A stretch of 64,000 bases of DNA from Hymenobacter sp. YIM 151500-1 (lineage in GTDB: Bacteria > Bacteroidota > Bacteroidia > Cytophagales > Hymenobacteraceae), in contig NZ_CP110139.1 in NCBI RefSeq assembly GCF_025979885.1, positions 2,867,501-2,931,500 of the forward strand, in the 5' to 3' direction. The position numbers and the translations under genes were made by a program. Shown here in pieces: positions 35,645 to 45,734 of the stretch. Position 1 is the stretch's first letter, and each line of letters begins with the position of its first letter. The notes under the pieces are model-generated. The model was not told the origin of the DNA. It searched no databases and saw nothing but the letters and a program-made list of their open reading frames with translations.

Positions 35645-36229
35645 GTGACTTCTTCACTTCCCGACCTTATCCACGCCGAGCTGGCGGAGGCCCAGGCCGT
35701 GCTCGACCGGTTTGTGCAAAACCCAGCCAGCCTGGCGGCCCTGGAGCAAGCTGCCCGCCTCATGGCCGATTCCCTCAGCCAGGGTGGCAAAATCCTGACC
35801 TGCGGCAACGGCGGCTCCCTCTGCGACGCCCAGCACTTTGCCGAGGAGCTGACTGGCCGCTACCGCCAGAACCGCCGCGCCCTCGCGGCAATTGCCCTCA
35901 CCGAGGCCTCGCACATGAGCTGCGTGGCCAATGACTTCGGCTACGACCACGTGTTCAGCCGCTACGTGGAGGCCCTGGGCCGCCCCGCTGACGTGCTGCT
36001 AGCCATCAGCACCAGCGGCAACTCGCCTAACGTGTTATTGGCTGCGGAAGCTGCCAAAGCTGCCGGTATGCGCGTTGTGGGCCTTACGGGCAAAGATGGA
36101 GGCCAGCTTGCCGCGCTGTGCGACGTGGAAATCAGGGCCCCGCACAGCGGCTACGCCGACCGGATTCAGGAAATCCACATCAAGGCCATTCACATCATGA
36201 TTCTGCTGATTGAGCAGCTCGTGAAGTAG
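35645..36229 (+). CDS. gmhA: phosphoheptose isomerase GmhA
   Basis: A 194-residue SIS-domain enzyme that turns sedoheptulose 7-phosphate into D-glycero-D-manno-heptose 7-phosphate, the first step of the heptose branch of lipopolysaccharide core (or S-layer/capsule) synthesis. It carries [20 protein letters not shown] and STSGNSPNV, typical of the family. It starts with GTG. Other heptose genes are not in the window. Confidence 0.9.
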   Translation: MTSSLPDLIHAELAEAQAVLDRFVQNPASLAALEQAARLMADSLSQGGKILTCGNGGSLCDAQHFAEELTGRYRQNRRALAAIALTEASHMSCVANDFGYDHVFSRYVEALGRPADVLLAISTSGNSPNVLLAAEAAKAAGMRVVGLTGKDGGQLAALCDVEIRAPHSGYADRIQEIHIKAIHIMILLIEQLVK

Positions 36230-36371
36230 GGACGCGTTGCACGCGCCCGCCCGACGTGAGCAGCCCAGGCATGTTCCGATGAGTTATCCTCGTATCTTTT
36301 TGCCGGCGTTTTTCTCAGCCGTTTTACTTACTTCCACCTAAACCATCGGGTGCGTGCGACGCGCCCCACCT

Positions 36372-37907
<1,536 letters not shown>

Positions 37908-37910
<3 letters not shown>

Positions 37911-38125
37911 AATGAGTGGATGAGTAAACAGGTCTTGTCATGCTGAGGTGGTAGCCGAAGAACCTTTTTACGGCAGCACGAGTCGTTGCAATGAGTTTTT
38001 CGCAGAGGTTCGCTGAGGAATGCGCTGAGGCAAGCAGAGGCTGTTCTGGCGTTAGTCGTTCCAGCGTGAAAAGGTTCTTAGTTAGCTCAGGCTGACAAGG
38101 CCCATTTACTCATTTACTCATTTCA
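37908..38125. repeat. modular inverted repeat between convergent genes
   Basis: The left arm (GGATGAAATGAGTGGATGAG) starts on the YifB stop codon; the right arm (complement GATTGAAATGAGTAAATGAG) starts on the opposing stop codon, and together they match closely. Inside are GTCATGCTGAGG and GAAGAACCTTTTT with partners, plus GAGGTTCGCTGAGG units. Same architecture as 24498-24676. Confidence 0.8.
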
Positions 38126-38350
38126 ATCCGGCAGCGGCTCGCAGCAAAAGCCGCGGGCGTGCAGCAGCTGCGCAACCTGGGCGGCATCAATGGCACCGCC
38201 GGCCGCCTGGACGCGCAGGATACGGTCAGGGTCTTGCAAGTCGAAGGTGATGCGCCAGGCGGGAAAATGAGCCCGGAGCTGCTGCAGCAACACGGCAGCT
38301 GCGCGGCGCGCTACGGTGGTACGGAATACTTCTACGGCGGGCTCTTGCAT
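38123..38350 (-). CDS. small HMA-like protein, unknown
   Basis: A 75-residue protein (ATG 38348-38350) with a beta-alpha-beta pattern (EVFRTTVARRAAAVLLQQL ... WRITFDLQDPDRILRVQA) that resembles the ferredoxin-like HMA fold but lacks CxxC, so it probably does not bind metal in the usual way. It sits just after the DinB gene on the same strand with 35 bases between, and may be co-transcribed. Confidence 0.6.
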   Translation of the reverse strand: MQEPAVEVFRTTVARRAAAVLLQQLRAHFPAWRITFDLQDPDRILRVQAAGGAIDAAQVAQLLHARGFCCEPLPD

Positions 38351-38385
38351 AGCAGGGTGGCATAAGTGGCTAAGCAAAGTCAGGG

Positions 38386-38925
38386 TCAGGCCGCGGCGTC
38401 TTCGAGCCACTGCGGCTCGTCGGCAGTGGGGCCGTACACGTTAGGTACGGGCACGTCGAGCAGGCGCAGGTACACCGTGAGCTGGGCGCGGTGATGAATA
38501 AAGTGGTTGAGGAATGACTCGCGCACCACCTCGGCTCGTGGCTGTTGCAGCAGCACTTGTTCCCCGTGCCGGAAAGTCCAGACCTGCGCAAAATCGGCGG
38601 GCGTAGCTCCTGCCAGGGCGGCGCGGGCGGTGGCGTAGTTGCGTTCCAGGCGCGTCAGCAGCTCGGCCGGCGTGGTGGCCGGCTCCTCGCTTTCGGGGCC
38701 GTCGGTGGCGGCGTTGTACTCGGGGTACTCGAACGTGGGCTGCACCCAGGCCAGAATGTCGACCAAGTGGGAGGCCAGCTGGCCCAGGGAGTAGGACTTA
38801 GAGTGCGGCTGCCAGTCGAAAGCATCGGCGGGCAGGCGCTCCAGTACGCGGCGGGTGAGCTGCATCTCGCGGTCCAGCTCCGAGAGCAGGGCGGGTACTG
38901 AGGGTGGGGCGGCAGTGGTTTGCAT
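38386..38925 (-). CDS. DinB family protein
   Basis: A 179-residue four-helix DinB/YfiT-like protein. Histidines placed to bind metal occur in SLGQLASHLVDIL and NHFIHHRAQL. Family members are thought to be metal-dependent thiol S-transferases, often bacillithiol-linked; activity here is inferred. The WYL regulator gene lies 96 bases upstream on the same strand, a frequent pairing that suggests joint control. The ATG at 38923-38925 is chosen over an upstream in-frame start. Confidence 0.85.
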   Translation of the reverse strand: MQTTAAPPSVPALLSELDREMQLTRRVLERLPADAFDWQPHSKSYSLGQLASHLVDILAWVQPTFEYPEYNAATDGPESEEPATTPAELLTRLERNYATARAALAGATPADFAQVWTFRHGEQVLLQQPRAEVVRESFLNHFIHHRAQLTVYLRLLDVPVPNVYGPTADEPQWLEDAAA

Positions 38926-39021
38926 GGCTAACAGGTTTAGGTGAATTATGCCCAAACCTCGCCCCACGGCCTGACAGCTGTGTGTCAGCAGCTATAAAAA
39001 TCTTAGCAAAAAAAGTGCGCC

Positions 39022-39966
39022 TCAGCGGTAGTGCTGATGCAGGCGCCGGGCCAGCTCCCGTAGCTCCTCGTGCAGCGCCAAAGGCTCCAGCACGGTGGCT
39101 TGGTCAGCAAAAAGCAATACCCAGTGCGCCAGCTCCTGCGGGTGCCGTACCCAGAACGTCATATCCATGCTGCCATTGGGGCCGGGCTGCTCGTGGGCCC
39201 AGCCGAAGTAATATTTCTGCTCCAGATGCGGCCGGCAGGCTTGAGGCCCAAACCGCACCACGGCCTTGGTCAGCTGCCGGTCGGCGGCTTTCTGCTTCCA
39301 GTACGACTCCAGCGTATCGGGGCGGGGCCGGAACTGCTCGGGGCGCAGCTCCAGGCGCGTAATCCGGTCGAGGCGGAAGTCGCGGAAGTCCTGGCGCAGG
39401 CGGCAGAAGGCCACCAGGTGCCAGTGCTGAGCGTAGTAGAGCCCAATGGGCTCAGCTTCGCGCACGGTTTGCTCACCGCTGTACCCCGCCTGGTACTCCA
39501 AGCGCACCACGCGCTTGGCGGCCAGGCTGGCCAGCAGCTGGTGCTGGGCATCGGGCACGGCGGCCGGACCGCCGCCCCAGGGCCGGTACACCGAAATGTG
39601 CGGGCTCAGGGCTTCCAGGTAGTCCCGGTCGGTGCGGCGCAGCACGGCGCGCAGCTTGTCCATGGCCGCGCGGCTGCGCGCGGCGGTGGGCGCGTCGGCG
39701 AGCTGGGCCACCAGCTTGTCGGCCGTAAGCAGGGCGGTGGCTTCCTCGCGCGTGAACATGACCGGGGGCAGGCGGTAACCATCGGCCAGGGAGTATCCCA
39801 CGCCGGCCTCCCCGCATACCGGCACCCCGGCCTCTTCCAAGGTGCGCAGGTCGCGGTAGATGGTGCGCAGGCTCACGCCGTAGCGGGCCGCCAAGTCCGG
39901 GCCGCGCACCACGCGCTTGGCCTGGAGCTGGATGAGCAACGCCACAATCCGGTCGAAGCGGTTCAT
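39022..39966 (-). CDS. HTH and WYL domain transcriptional regulator
   Basis: A 314-residue YafY/DeoR-like regulator. Residues 1-65 form a winged helix-turn-helix (GPDLAARYGVSLRTIYRDL), followed by a WYL-like domain (about 135-230, with IGLYYAQHWHLVAFC) and a C-terminal WCX-like part. WYL domains bind nucleic acids or small ligands. The next gene on its strand is DinB, a usual partner. The ATG at 39964-39966 is family-typical. Upstream, toward pyrD, lies a long inverted repeat (40085-40208). Confidence 0.87.
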   Translation of the reverse strand: MNRFDRIVALLIQLQAKRVVRGPDLAARYGVSLRTIYRDLRTLEEAGVPVCGEAGVGYSLADGYRLPPVMFTREEATALLTADKLVAQLADAPTAARSRAAMDKLRAVLRRTDRDYLEALSPHISVYRPWGGGPAAVPDAQHQLLASLAAKRVVRLEYQAGYSGEQTVREAEPIGLYYAQHWHLVAFCRLRQDFRDFRLDRITRLELRPEQFRPRPDTLESYWKQKAADRQLTKAVVRFGPQACRPHLEQKYYFGWAHEQPGPNGSMDMTFWVRHPQELAHWVLLFADQATVLEPLALHEELRELARRLHQHYR

Positions 39967-40084
39967 AAACGCCAAGTTACGGCAGGCTGCCGGCTTCCCG
40001 GCTAGTGACGTTGCTTCTTGAAAATAAACCGGAGCTTTGTCGCCAGAATCTGAAGCTGTCAGGAAGTCGTCCAAGCCACATTAG

Positions 40085-40208
40085 ACCGTCCTGCTCCATC
40101 TGACGTCCGCGCAGCCGATGCATCTCTACCGATTCGTTGCAATACTGTTTGATTGGTACTGCGGTATAGATGCTGCGCCTGCGCGGACGTCAGATGGAGC
40201 AGGACGGT
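40085..40208. repeat. long perfect inverted repeat upstream of pyrD
   Basis: Thirty perfectly paired bases (ACCGTCCTGCTCCATCTGAC..., 40085-40114 with 40179-40208), then about 12 near-paired ones, enclose a loop of about 35 bases. The whole element is about 124 bases and lies between the divergent WYL and pyrD genes, ending 39 bases before the pyrD ATG. It could be a MITE, or a hairpin controlling pyrD. Confidence 0.85.
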
Positions 40209-40247
40209 TTTATCAACTTTCTGAACAGCTTCTTTACGCGGCCACTC

Positions 40248-41291
40248 ATGTACAAAGCTTTGCTAAAACCACTTTTCTTTCAGCTCGACGCGGAAAAGGC
40301 TCACCATCTGGTGTTCGACAACCTGCGGCGGGCCCACCAGTTGCCGGGCGTGCGCACGGCCCTGCGCGGGCTCTACGACTACCAGCACCCCAGCCTGGAG
40401 CGCGACGTGCTGGGGCTGCGGTTTCGCAACCCAGTAGGGCTGGCGGCTGGCTTCGACAAAAACGCCGAGCTGACCAACGAGCTGGCCTCTTTGGGCTTTG
40501 GCTTCGTGGAGATTGGGACGGTAACGCCGCGGCCCCAGCCCGGCAACCCCACGCCGCGGCTGTTCCGGCTGCCCCAGGACGAGGCCCTCATCAACCGCAT
40601 GGGCTTCAACAACGACGGCGCGGCGGCAGCGGCCCAACGGCTGCGGCGGCGCCAGCACCCGGACCTGATTATCGGCGGCAACATTGGCAAGAACAAGGAC
40701 ACGCCCAATGAGCTGGCCGCCCACGACTACGTGGCCTGCGTGGAAGCCCTGCACGAGGTGGTGGATTACTTCGTGGTCAATGTATCGTCGCCGAATACGC
40801 CGGGCCTGCGCCAGCTCCAGGAGCGGGAGCCGCTGATACGGCTGCTCCAGGAGGTGCAGGAGCGCAACCAAGCCCTGCCGCGTCCCCGGCCGCTGCTGCT
40901 GAAAATTGCGCCCGACCTCACCGATGCCCAACTCGACGACATCCTGCTCATTGCCCGCGAAACCCACCTGAGCGGCCTCGTAGCCACCAACACCACCATC
41001 AGCCGGGAGCCGCTGCGCACGCCGGCCCCGGCCGTAGCCGCATTGGGAGCGGGCGGGCTGAGCGGCCGGCCCCTGCGCCAGCGGGCCACCGAGGTTATCC
41101 GCTACCTGCACCGCCGCACCCACGGCGGACTGCCCATCATCGGGGCGGGCGGCATCCATTCGGCGCAGGAGGCCCTGGAAAAGCTGGCGGCCGGCGCTTC
41201 CCTGGTGCAGCTCTACACGGGCTTCATTTATGAGGGCCCTGGCCTGGTGCGGCGCATCAACCGGGAGCTGGCCCGCCGTGGTGGCGCTTGA
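40248..41291 (+). CDS. pyrD: dihydroorotate dehydrogenase (quinone), class 2
   Basis: A 347-residue membrane-associated flavoenzyme oxidising dihydroorotate to orotate (fourth step of pyrimidine synthesis), passing electrons to quinones. The class 2 N-terminal helix (MYKALLKPLFFQLDAEKAHHL), NPVGLAAGFDKNAE, the catalytic-serine region NVSSPNTPGLRQLQ and IGAGGIHSAQEAL are all present. The ATG at 40248 is chosen because a longer frame reads back through an inverted repeat. The promoter of bTHX overlaps its stop. Confidence 0.95.
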   Translation: MYKALLKPLFFQLDAEKAHHLVFDNLRRAHQLPGVRTALRGLYDYQHPSLERDVLGLRFRNPVGLAAGFDKNAELTNELASLGFGFVEIGTVTPRPQPGNPTPRLFRLPQDEALINRMGFNNDGAAAAAQRLRRRQHPDLIIGGNIGKNKDTPNELAAHDYVACVEALHEVVDYFVVNVSSPNTPGLRQLQEREPLIRLLQEVQERNQALPRPRPLLLKIAPDLTDAQLDDILLIARETHLSGLVATNTTISREPLRTPAPAVAALGAGGLSGRPLRQRATEVIRYLHRRTHGGLPIIGAGGIHSAQEALEKLAAGASLVQLYTGFIYEGPGLVRRINRELARRGGA

Positions 41292-41318
41292 CAAAGCCTT
41301 CGGGGCGTCGTAGATTCG
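41288..41318 (+). promoter_or_regulatory. promoter of the bTHX gene
   Basis: TTG (41288-41290), 20 bases, then TAGATTCG (41311-41318, one mismatch). It overlaps the pyrD stop codon and lies 37 bases before the bTHX ATG. Confidence 0.5.
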
Positions 41319-41354
41319 TTGGAGTCAGTTCTCACCTAACACCACCGTACGACC

Positions 41355-41477
41355 ATGGGCAAAGGAGACATCAAAACCAAGCGCGGCAAGCGCACCAACG
41401 GCAGCTTCGGTGTGCACCGCAAGCGCAAAAAAGCCGGCAAAGCGGCGGCTCCCAAGGCTGCTACTCCAAAGAAATAA
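41355..41477 (+). CDS. 30S ribosomal protein bTHX
   Basis: A 40-residue, very basic protein starting MGKGDIKTKRGKRTNGSFG, the signature of bTHX, a small ribosomal-subunit protein first known from Thermus and widespread in Bacteroidota. The Lys/Ala/Pro tail is variable in the family. It is too short to stand out by length alone; the exact family match and nearby promoter support it. A large hairpin follows. Confidence 0.9.
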   Translation: MGKGDIKTKRGKRTNGSFGVHRKRKKAGKAAAPKAATPKK

Positions 41478-41498
41478 TCTTCACCTAAGCAGGACGAA

Positions 41499-41640
41499 TA
41501 CCCCGAAGCTGGGCCCCGGCCCGTCAGCACCGTCGTTCCGAGCAGCGCGAGGAATCTGAGTTAGCCTTAAGTGAGCTACTCAGATTCCTCCCTACGGTCG
41601 GAATGACAGTGCTGACGGGCCGGGGCCCAGCTTCGGGGTA
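41499..41640. terminator. large inverted repeat acting as terminator between convergent genes
   Basis: The arms at 41499-41529 and 41610-41640 (TACCCCGAAGCTGGGCCCCG...) pair perfectly over about 30 bases. Nested inside are GGAATCTGAG/CTCAGATTCC arms with GTCATTCCGA, the core module of the intergenic repeat family. It separates bTHX from the PagL-like gene. Confidence 0.8.
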
Positions 41641-41646
41641 TTTGTT

Positions 41647-42777
41647 TTAGAGCCGCACACCTAAGCGGCACTCAATTACGTCGGCGGAGCCGCGGTGCAC
41701 TTTCAGGTCGAGGCTGCTGAACAAGTGCTCAGTAATCTGGTATTTCAGCCCCAGCCGCTCGTAGTAGAAGTTGTTGGACTTGTAAGGATTGTAGAGGTAG
41801 ACACCCAGGTGCGAAACGAAGGCGAAGCGGCCAAACAGCAGCTCGTGGCCCAGGTAGAGGCCGGCTTTGCGCACATCGGGCAAACGGTCGGTGGTGCGGG
41901 CCGTGTCGCGGAGCTGAGCCGTGAGGCTGCGGTCCAGAAAGCCTTCTACACCAGCCGTGAGCGTGCTTTTGCGGCCCACCCGCCGGCTGGCGGACACCGT
42001 AATGGAGTTGACAAGGTACCGGCGGGGGTCCGACTCGCCGTGCTGCTTCAGGCCGGCCGTGGCGCTTAGGCTCACCCTGGTGCGGCCCAGGTCGGCGGGG
42101 TCGGGCCCCGGCGCCGGCGGCGACAACGGCCGCCACGGCCGCTGCCCGTGGTAGTTTAGGCCCACGGATACGGTGGGCAGGTTGATGCCGAAGTTGGGCT
42201 TGGTGGTGGCGCCGTTGGAGTAGTGGTTTAGGCCGAGAGCCAGCAGCGCCCCCCAGTGCGAAGTCAGGGCCACATCATACTCGGCCCGAAGCTGGATGAT
42301 GGCGTTGAAGCGGGAGCTGATAATGGTGTTGCGGTGGTTGGTAGCCGCGTCGAAGCCCTGGGGAAAATACGCCAGCCCCGAGCCCAGGCGGGCGTGCACC
42401 TCCTGCCGGGCCCGGCGCCACACGGCCTTGCTCAGGTAGATGCCGGCGGCGTAGGAGCGGCCCAGGGTGGGGTTGTGATAGTCGTAGTATGTGAAGGCCA
42501 CGCCTACGCGCGGGTAGCGGTACCAGGCGTGCCAGGGCTGGGAGCCGTTGGTCTGGCGCTGCACGTTCACCTCAAAGCCCGTGGGGTGCGACACGGCCAG
42601 GTGCTTGATAGCGGGCGTGTGGGCAATGATAAAGCTGCCGTGTACCTGCGCCCCCACTAGTACAGGGGCACGTGGAGGGGCTTGCTGGGCCTGGGCTTTC
42701 GGCATCCAGCCAAGGGCAGCAGTCACTCCAACCCCTAGCCAGCAAGGTATTTTTTTAAAGATTTTACCCACGCGCAT
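41647..42777 (-). CDS. PagL-like acyloxyacyl hydrolase (outer membrane)
   Basis: A 376-residue exported beta-barrel-like protein (signal about 1-30, ending AQAQ). The motif LGLNHYSNGATTKPNFGIN, with the His-x-Ser arrangement, matches PagL-type lipid A deacylases, which remove an acyl chain from lipid A in the outer membrane. It is about twice the size of classical PagL; the second half (about 225-376) adds further strands. The activity is inferred. Confidence 0.75.
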   Translation of the reverse strand: MRVGKIFKKIPCWLGVGVTAALGWMPKAQAQQAPPRAPVLVGAQVHGSFIIAHTPAIKHLAVSHPTGFEVNVQRQTNGSQPWHAWYRYPRVGVAFTYYDYHNPTLGRSYAAGIYLSKAVWRRARQEVHARLGSGLAYFPQGFDAATNHRNTIISSRFNAIIQLRAEYDVALTSHWGALLALGLNHYSNGATTKPNFGINLPTVSVGLNYHGQRPWRPLSPPAPGPDPADLGRTRVSLSATAGLKQHGESDPRRYLVNSITVSASRRVGRKSTLTAGVEGFLDRSLTAQLRDTARTTDRLPDVRKAGLYLGHELLFGRFAFVSHLGVYLYNPYKSNNFYYERLGLKYQITEHLFSSLDLKVHRGSADVIECRLGVRL

Positions 42778-43005
42778 ATCGGGACTGGCACCGCTCAGCT
42801 TACCACGGCGCTAAACCTTGAAACCAAGTAGATAGAAGGGATTGTAGCTCCGCAACAAGGCGTTTTTTTAGCCTAGTAGCTCAACTTCACAGCAAAGTTA
42901 AATTATTCGCTCAACGTAACATTTCAAAATTCTATACGCTATGATGGCAGCCCTCCCACCCAACTAGAGTGCTTATCCTTCCACCTGCCTAACTACTTAC
43001 TACCC

Positions 43006-43752
43006 ATGAAAAAGATTTTTGCTCTCACGCTCGGCCTAGTTTCGGCCGCTTCCCTGGCCCACGCTCAAGACAGCGGTGGGTTTCGTATTGGCTTGAAAGC
43101 TGGTGCCACGTACTCCAACATTTCCGGTGACGATGTTGAGCGGATTACCGGCCCCAACTACGAAGCAGAACTAGGCTCCTACAAGCTAGGCTACAATGTC
43201 GGCGTGGGTGTGACCATTCCGTTGAGCAGTGATGGGTTCTTCTCTTTGGCGCCTGAGTTGCTGTACAACCGCAAAGGCTATGAAATTCAGTCGGAGCAAA
43301 GAACCAACCTGCCAGCTGGAGTATCCCAGATTGAAATCGAGCAGCAGCGTGTGCTACACTATCTTGACTTGCCAATCCTGGCGAAAATTAACGCTGGTGG
43401 CTTGTTTTTCGAGCTAGGCCCGCAGGCTAGCTTCCTGTTTGGCTCACGCAACAAGCAGCAGACCACAACTAAGTTCACCAATGGCGAAAAGGACAAGGTA
43501 GAGGATAACGGCAAGTTTCAGGATTACACCGGTGTAGGTGCCCGCGACGAAGCCGACAAATCTGACCTGTCCCAGTTCGACATTAGTGGGGTGGCAGGCA
43601 TTGGCTATATGACCGATGGTGGCTTCAGCGTGAACCTGCGCTATGCTCGTGGCTTCAACTCGCTGATTGATACCAAAGACCAAGACAACGAGCCCAAGGC
43701 CTTCAACAACGCCTTTACATTTCAGGTTGGTTACCTGATTCCGACCAAGTAG
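43006..43752 (+). CDS. outer-membrane beta-barrel protein, PorT-like family
   Basis: A 248-residue exported barrel (signal 1-20, ALAHA-Q-type cut) of the Bacteroidota 'porin family, outer membrane protein beta-barrel' group. Alternating strands and RIGLKAGATYSNISGD near the N-terminus and VNLRYARGFNSL near the C-terminus are typical. It is the first of three similar genes in tandem, and its neighbour (43927) shares the layout DLPILAKINAGGL / DVPVLAKINAGGL. Function unknown. It has its own terminator. Confidence 0.85.
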   Translation: MKKIFALTLGLVSAASLAHAQDSGGFRIGLKAGATYSNISGDDVERITGPNYEAELGSYKLGYNVGVGVTIPLSSDGFFSLAPELLYNRKGYEIQSEQRTNLPAGVSQIEIEQQRVLHYLDLPILAKINAGGLFFELGPQASFLFGSRNKQQTTTKFTNGEKDKVEDNGKFQDYTGVGARDEADKSDLSQFDISGVAGIGYMTDGGFSVNLRYARGFNSLIDTKDQDNEPKAFNNAFTFQVGYLIPTK

Positions 43753-43782
43753 TCGGCTGGACAACCTTCCGACTCTGCTGAA

Positions 43783-43819
43783 AACGGCTGCTTCCGAAAG
43801 AGGAGGCAGCCGTTTTTTT
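43783..43819 (+). terminator. terminator after the first barrel gene
   Basis: The stem AAAACGGCTGCTTCC / GGAGGCAGCCGTTTT is followed by T's. Confidence 0.85.
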
Positions 43820-43926
43820 GGGCTTATGGACGAGGGCATTGGGTGCTGCCCGCGCTTAGCCCGGCAGTACTGGCACACTTTTAGCCTCCCGACACGCATT
43901 ACGTTCTACTTTTTCCTTTTTTCCTT

Positions 43927-44628
43927 ATGAAAAAGACTTCGTTTGCTTTGGGAATACTGTTGGCCTTAGGAGCTGCCTCATCGGCGAAGGCTCAGGGTGT
44001 GCGGCTGGGCCTGCGGGCCGGCGCCAACTACGCCAACCTTGCGGGCAATGTGCAGAATGAGGACACGTACAACAACAAGTTTGGCTTCCTGGGCGGCGTG
44101 ATGCTAAACGCCGACCTCACCGGCGACGGATTCTTCTCGCTGCAACCCGAAATTCTGTTTTCGCAGAAAGGCTTCGAGAACAAGCCCACCGAGTACACCA
44201 ACACAGTACTGGGCATTGGCTACACCGAGAAGCGCGAGGGCAGCGTCACCTTCAACTACCTCGACGTACCAGTGCTGGCCAAAATCAACGCCGGCGGCCT
44301 GGTGCTGGAAGCCGGCCCCCAGTACTCCTACCTGCTGAGCGCCAACAACGAAACCAAGGTAACGCGCACCCGCCAACCCAACGGCACGCCCACAGTAGCG
44401 GAAGCCGAAAACCAGAAGGACGTCAGCGGGCTAAACCGCAGCGAGTTGGGCTACGTGGCCGGCATCGGCTACCAGACCGATAATGGCCTGAGCCTGAACC
44501 TGCGCTACACCGGTGCCTTCAGCGACTTCGTGAAGAGCGACAACGGCACCTACTTCAACGGCGACCTGAAAAACGCCCGTCACTCGGCTGTCCAGCTCTC
44601 GTTGGGCTACCTGATTCCGAGCAAGTAA
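43927..44628 (+). CDS. outer-membrane beta-barrel protein, paralogue
   Basis: A 233-residue exported barrel (signal about 1-21, ending AKAQ) closely related to the 43006 gene: GVRLGLRAGANYANLAG, FNYLDVPVLAKINAGGLVLEAGPQYSYLL and GYLIPSK align in order. Tandem duplication with later divergence is the simplest history. Role unknown. Confidence 0.85.
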   Translation: MKKTSFALGILLALGAASSAKAQGVRLGLRAGANYANLAGNVQNEDTYNNKFGFLGGVMLNADLTGDGFFSLQPEILFSQKGFENKPTEYTNTVLGIGYTEKREGSVTFNYLDVPVLAKINAGGLVLEAGPQYSYLLSANNETKVTRTRQPNGTPTVAEAENQKDVSGLNRSELGYVAGIGYQTDNGLSLNLRYTGAFSDFVKSDNGTYFNGDLKNARHSAVQLSLGYLIPSK

Positions 44629-44646
44629 GGTGCTGCTCTCCTGGGC

Positions 44647-44687
44647 AAAAAAGGCTGCTTTCGTGTGAAAAGCAGCCTTTTCTTTTG
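44647..44687 (+). terminator. terminator after the second barrel gene
   Basis: The stem AAAAGGCTGCTTTC / GAAAAGCAGCCTTTT is followed by a T-rich run. Confidence 0.85.
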
Positions 44688-44694
44688 AGCAGGT

Positions 44695-44785
44695 GCTACA
44701 AAATTTCACTTCGTGCTGTAGCAGGACAATGCCCTGATAACGATATCGTTCTACCAGTCGCGAAGTGAAACTTCGCGTTACAATT
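44695..44785. repeat. diverged REP pair between barrel genes
   Basis: Two facing hairpin units: CTACAAAATTTCACTTCGTG at 44696 and the complement of TGTAACGCGAAGTTTCACTT at about 44760-44782. The second follows the REP1/REP3 skeleton (TGTRRC-RAAG-CTTG) with compensating changes, so it is probably the same family. Confidence 0.6.
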
Positions 44786-44899
44786 GCTATTAGCTCGGCA
44801 GTAATTGCCTAGGCTCGTCATATCCGGCGGCATCGTGCCTAGCGCGGCACATTGGGGCTGCCGTTTGGTGTATTTGGCTTTTCTATTCCTATTCTGTTT

Positions 44900-45691
44900 A
44901 TGCCTATTTCAGTTCGGGCGCTGGCCGTTGTGGCGAGTCTACTGCTGCCGGGGGCGGCGCTAGGGCAGCGCCCCGCTTCCCCTCCTCTCCTACTACTGGG
45001 CCTGAAAGGGGGCGCTGCCGTTTCCAGCGGCGTCGGGCCCGATGCGCACGGCAGCTCCTTGCGTCTCGGCGGGCACGGCGGAGCCCTGCTACGGGTGCAG
45101 CCGCTGGCCCGACTAGCGGTGCAGGCCGAAGCCCTCTATGCTCACCGGGGCGACGGTGCCACGGCCTACGGCCCATCCATTGGCCACCGGCTTAGCTACC
45201 TAAACGTGCCCGTGCTACTCCAGTACCACCCCGGCGACCTGTACTTTGAGGCGGGCCCGCAGTTTAGCTGGCTGCTGGCCGCCGCACCCAACACCCCAAG
45301 CCAGGGTTCTTTGGGCCGCACACTGTTTCAGTCGCGTGCTATAGGCTTCGCCGCGGGGTTTGGCTACCAGGACACCACGGGTCTGACCCTGGGCTGGCGC
45401 TACAACGGGAACTGGCAGAATCTCTACCGCCCGGTGGAGCTAGTCGACCATACCCAGGTGCGCTTACGCAGCAGTGCCATTGAGTTCTACATGAGCTACG
45501 TATTTGAGCCCCGGCAGGCAGGGCAGGCCGGTAAAGCCGTGGCGCGCGGTAGCGTCCGGGCCGGCCGCTTTCTATTTGTTACGGTGCCGGTGGGCGCAAT
45601 GCGTGCCGTTGGCCGTTTGTTCCGGAAGCCGCCAGCGGCTCCGGCCACTGCGCCAGCGACACCAGCACCAGCTTTGCCCAAGCAACCATAG
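44900..45691 (+). CDS. outer-membrane beta-barrel-like protein
   Basis: A 263-residue exported protein (signal about 1-23, ending ALGQ), distantly similar to the two preceding barrels: LLLGLKGGAAVSSG, LNVPVLLQYHPGDLYFEAGPQFSWLL and a C-terminal aromatic strand (AIEFYMSYVFEP). After the barrel come an extra basic and Ala/Pro-rich tail (about 215-263). The ATG at 44900 gives the signal peptide. A perfect palindrome lies after its stop. Confidence 0.75.
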   Translation: MPISVRALAVVASLLLPGAALGQRPASPPLLLLGLKGGAAVSSGVGPDAHGSSLRLGGHGGALLRVQPLARLAVQAEALYAHRGDGATAYGPSIGHRLSYLNVPVLLQYHPGDLYFEAGPQFSWLLAAAPNTPSQGSLGRTLFQSRAIGFAAGFGYQDTTGLTLGWRYNGNWQNLYRPVELVDHTQVRLRSSAIEFYMSYVFEPRQAGQAGKAVARGSVRAGRFLFVTVPVGAMRAVGRLFRKPPAAPATAPATPAPALPKQP

Positions 45692-45734
45692 GTTGTTAAA
45701 AACGACGCGTTCTGCCACTTTCATAAGGTGCCCC

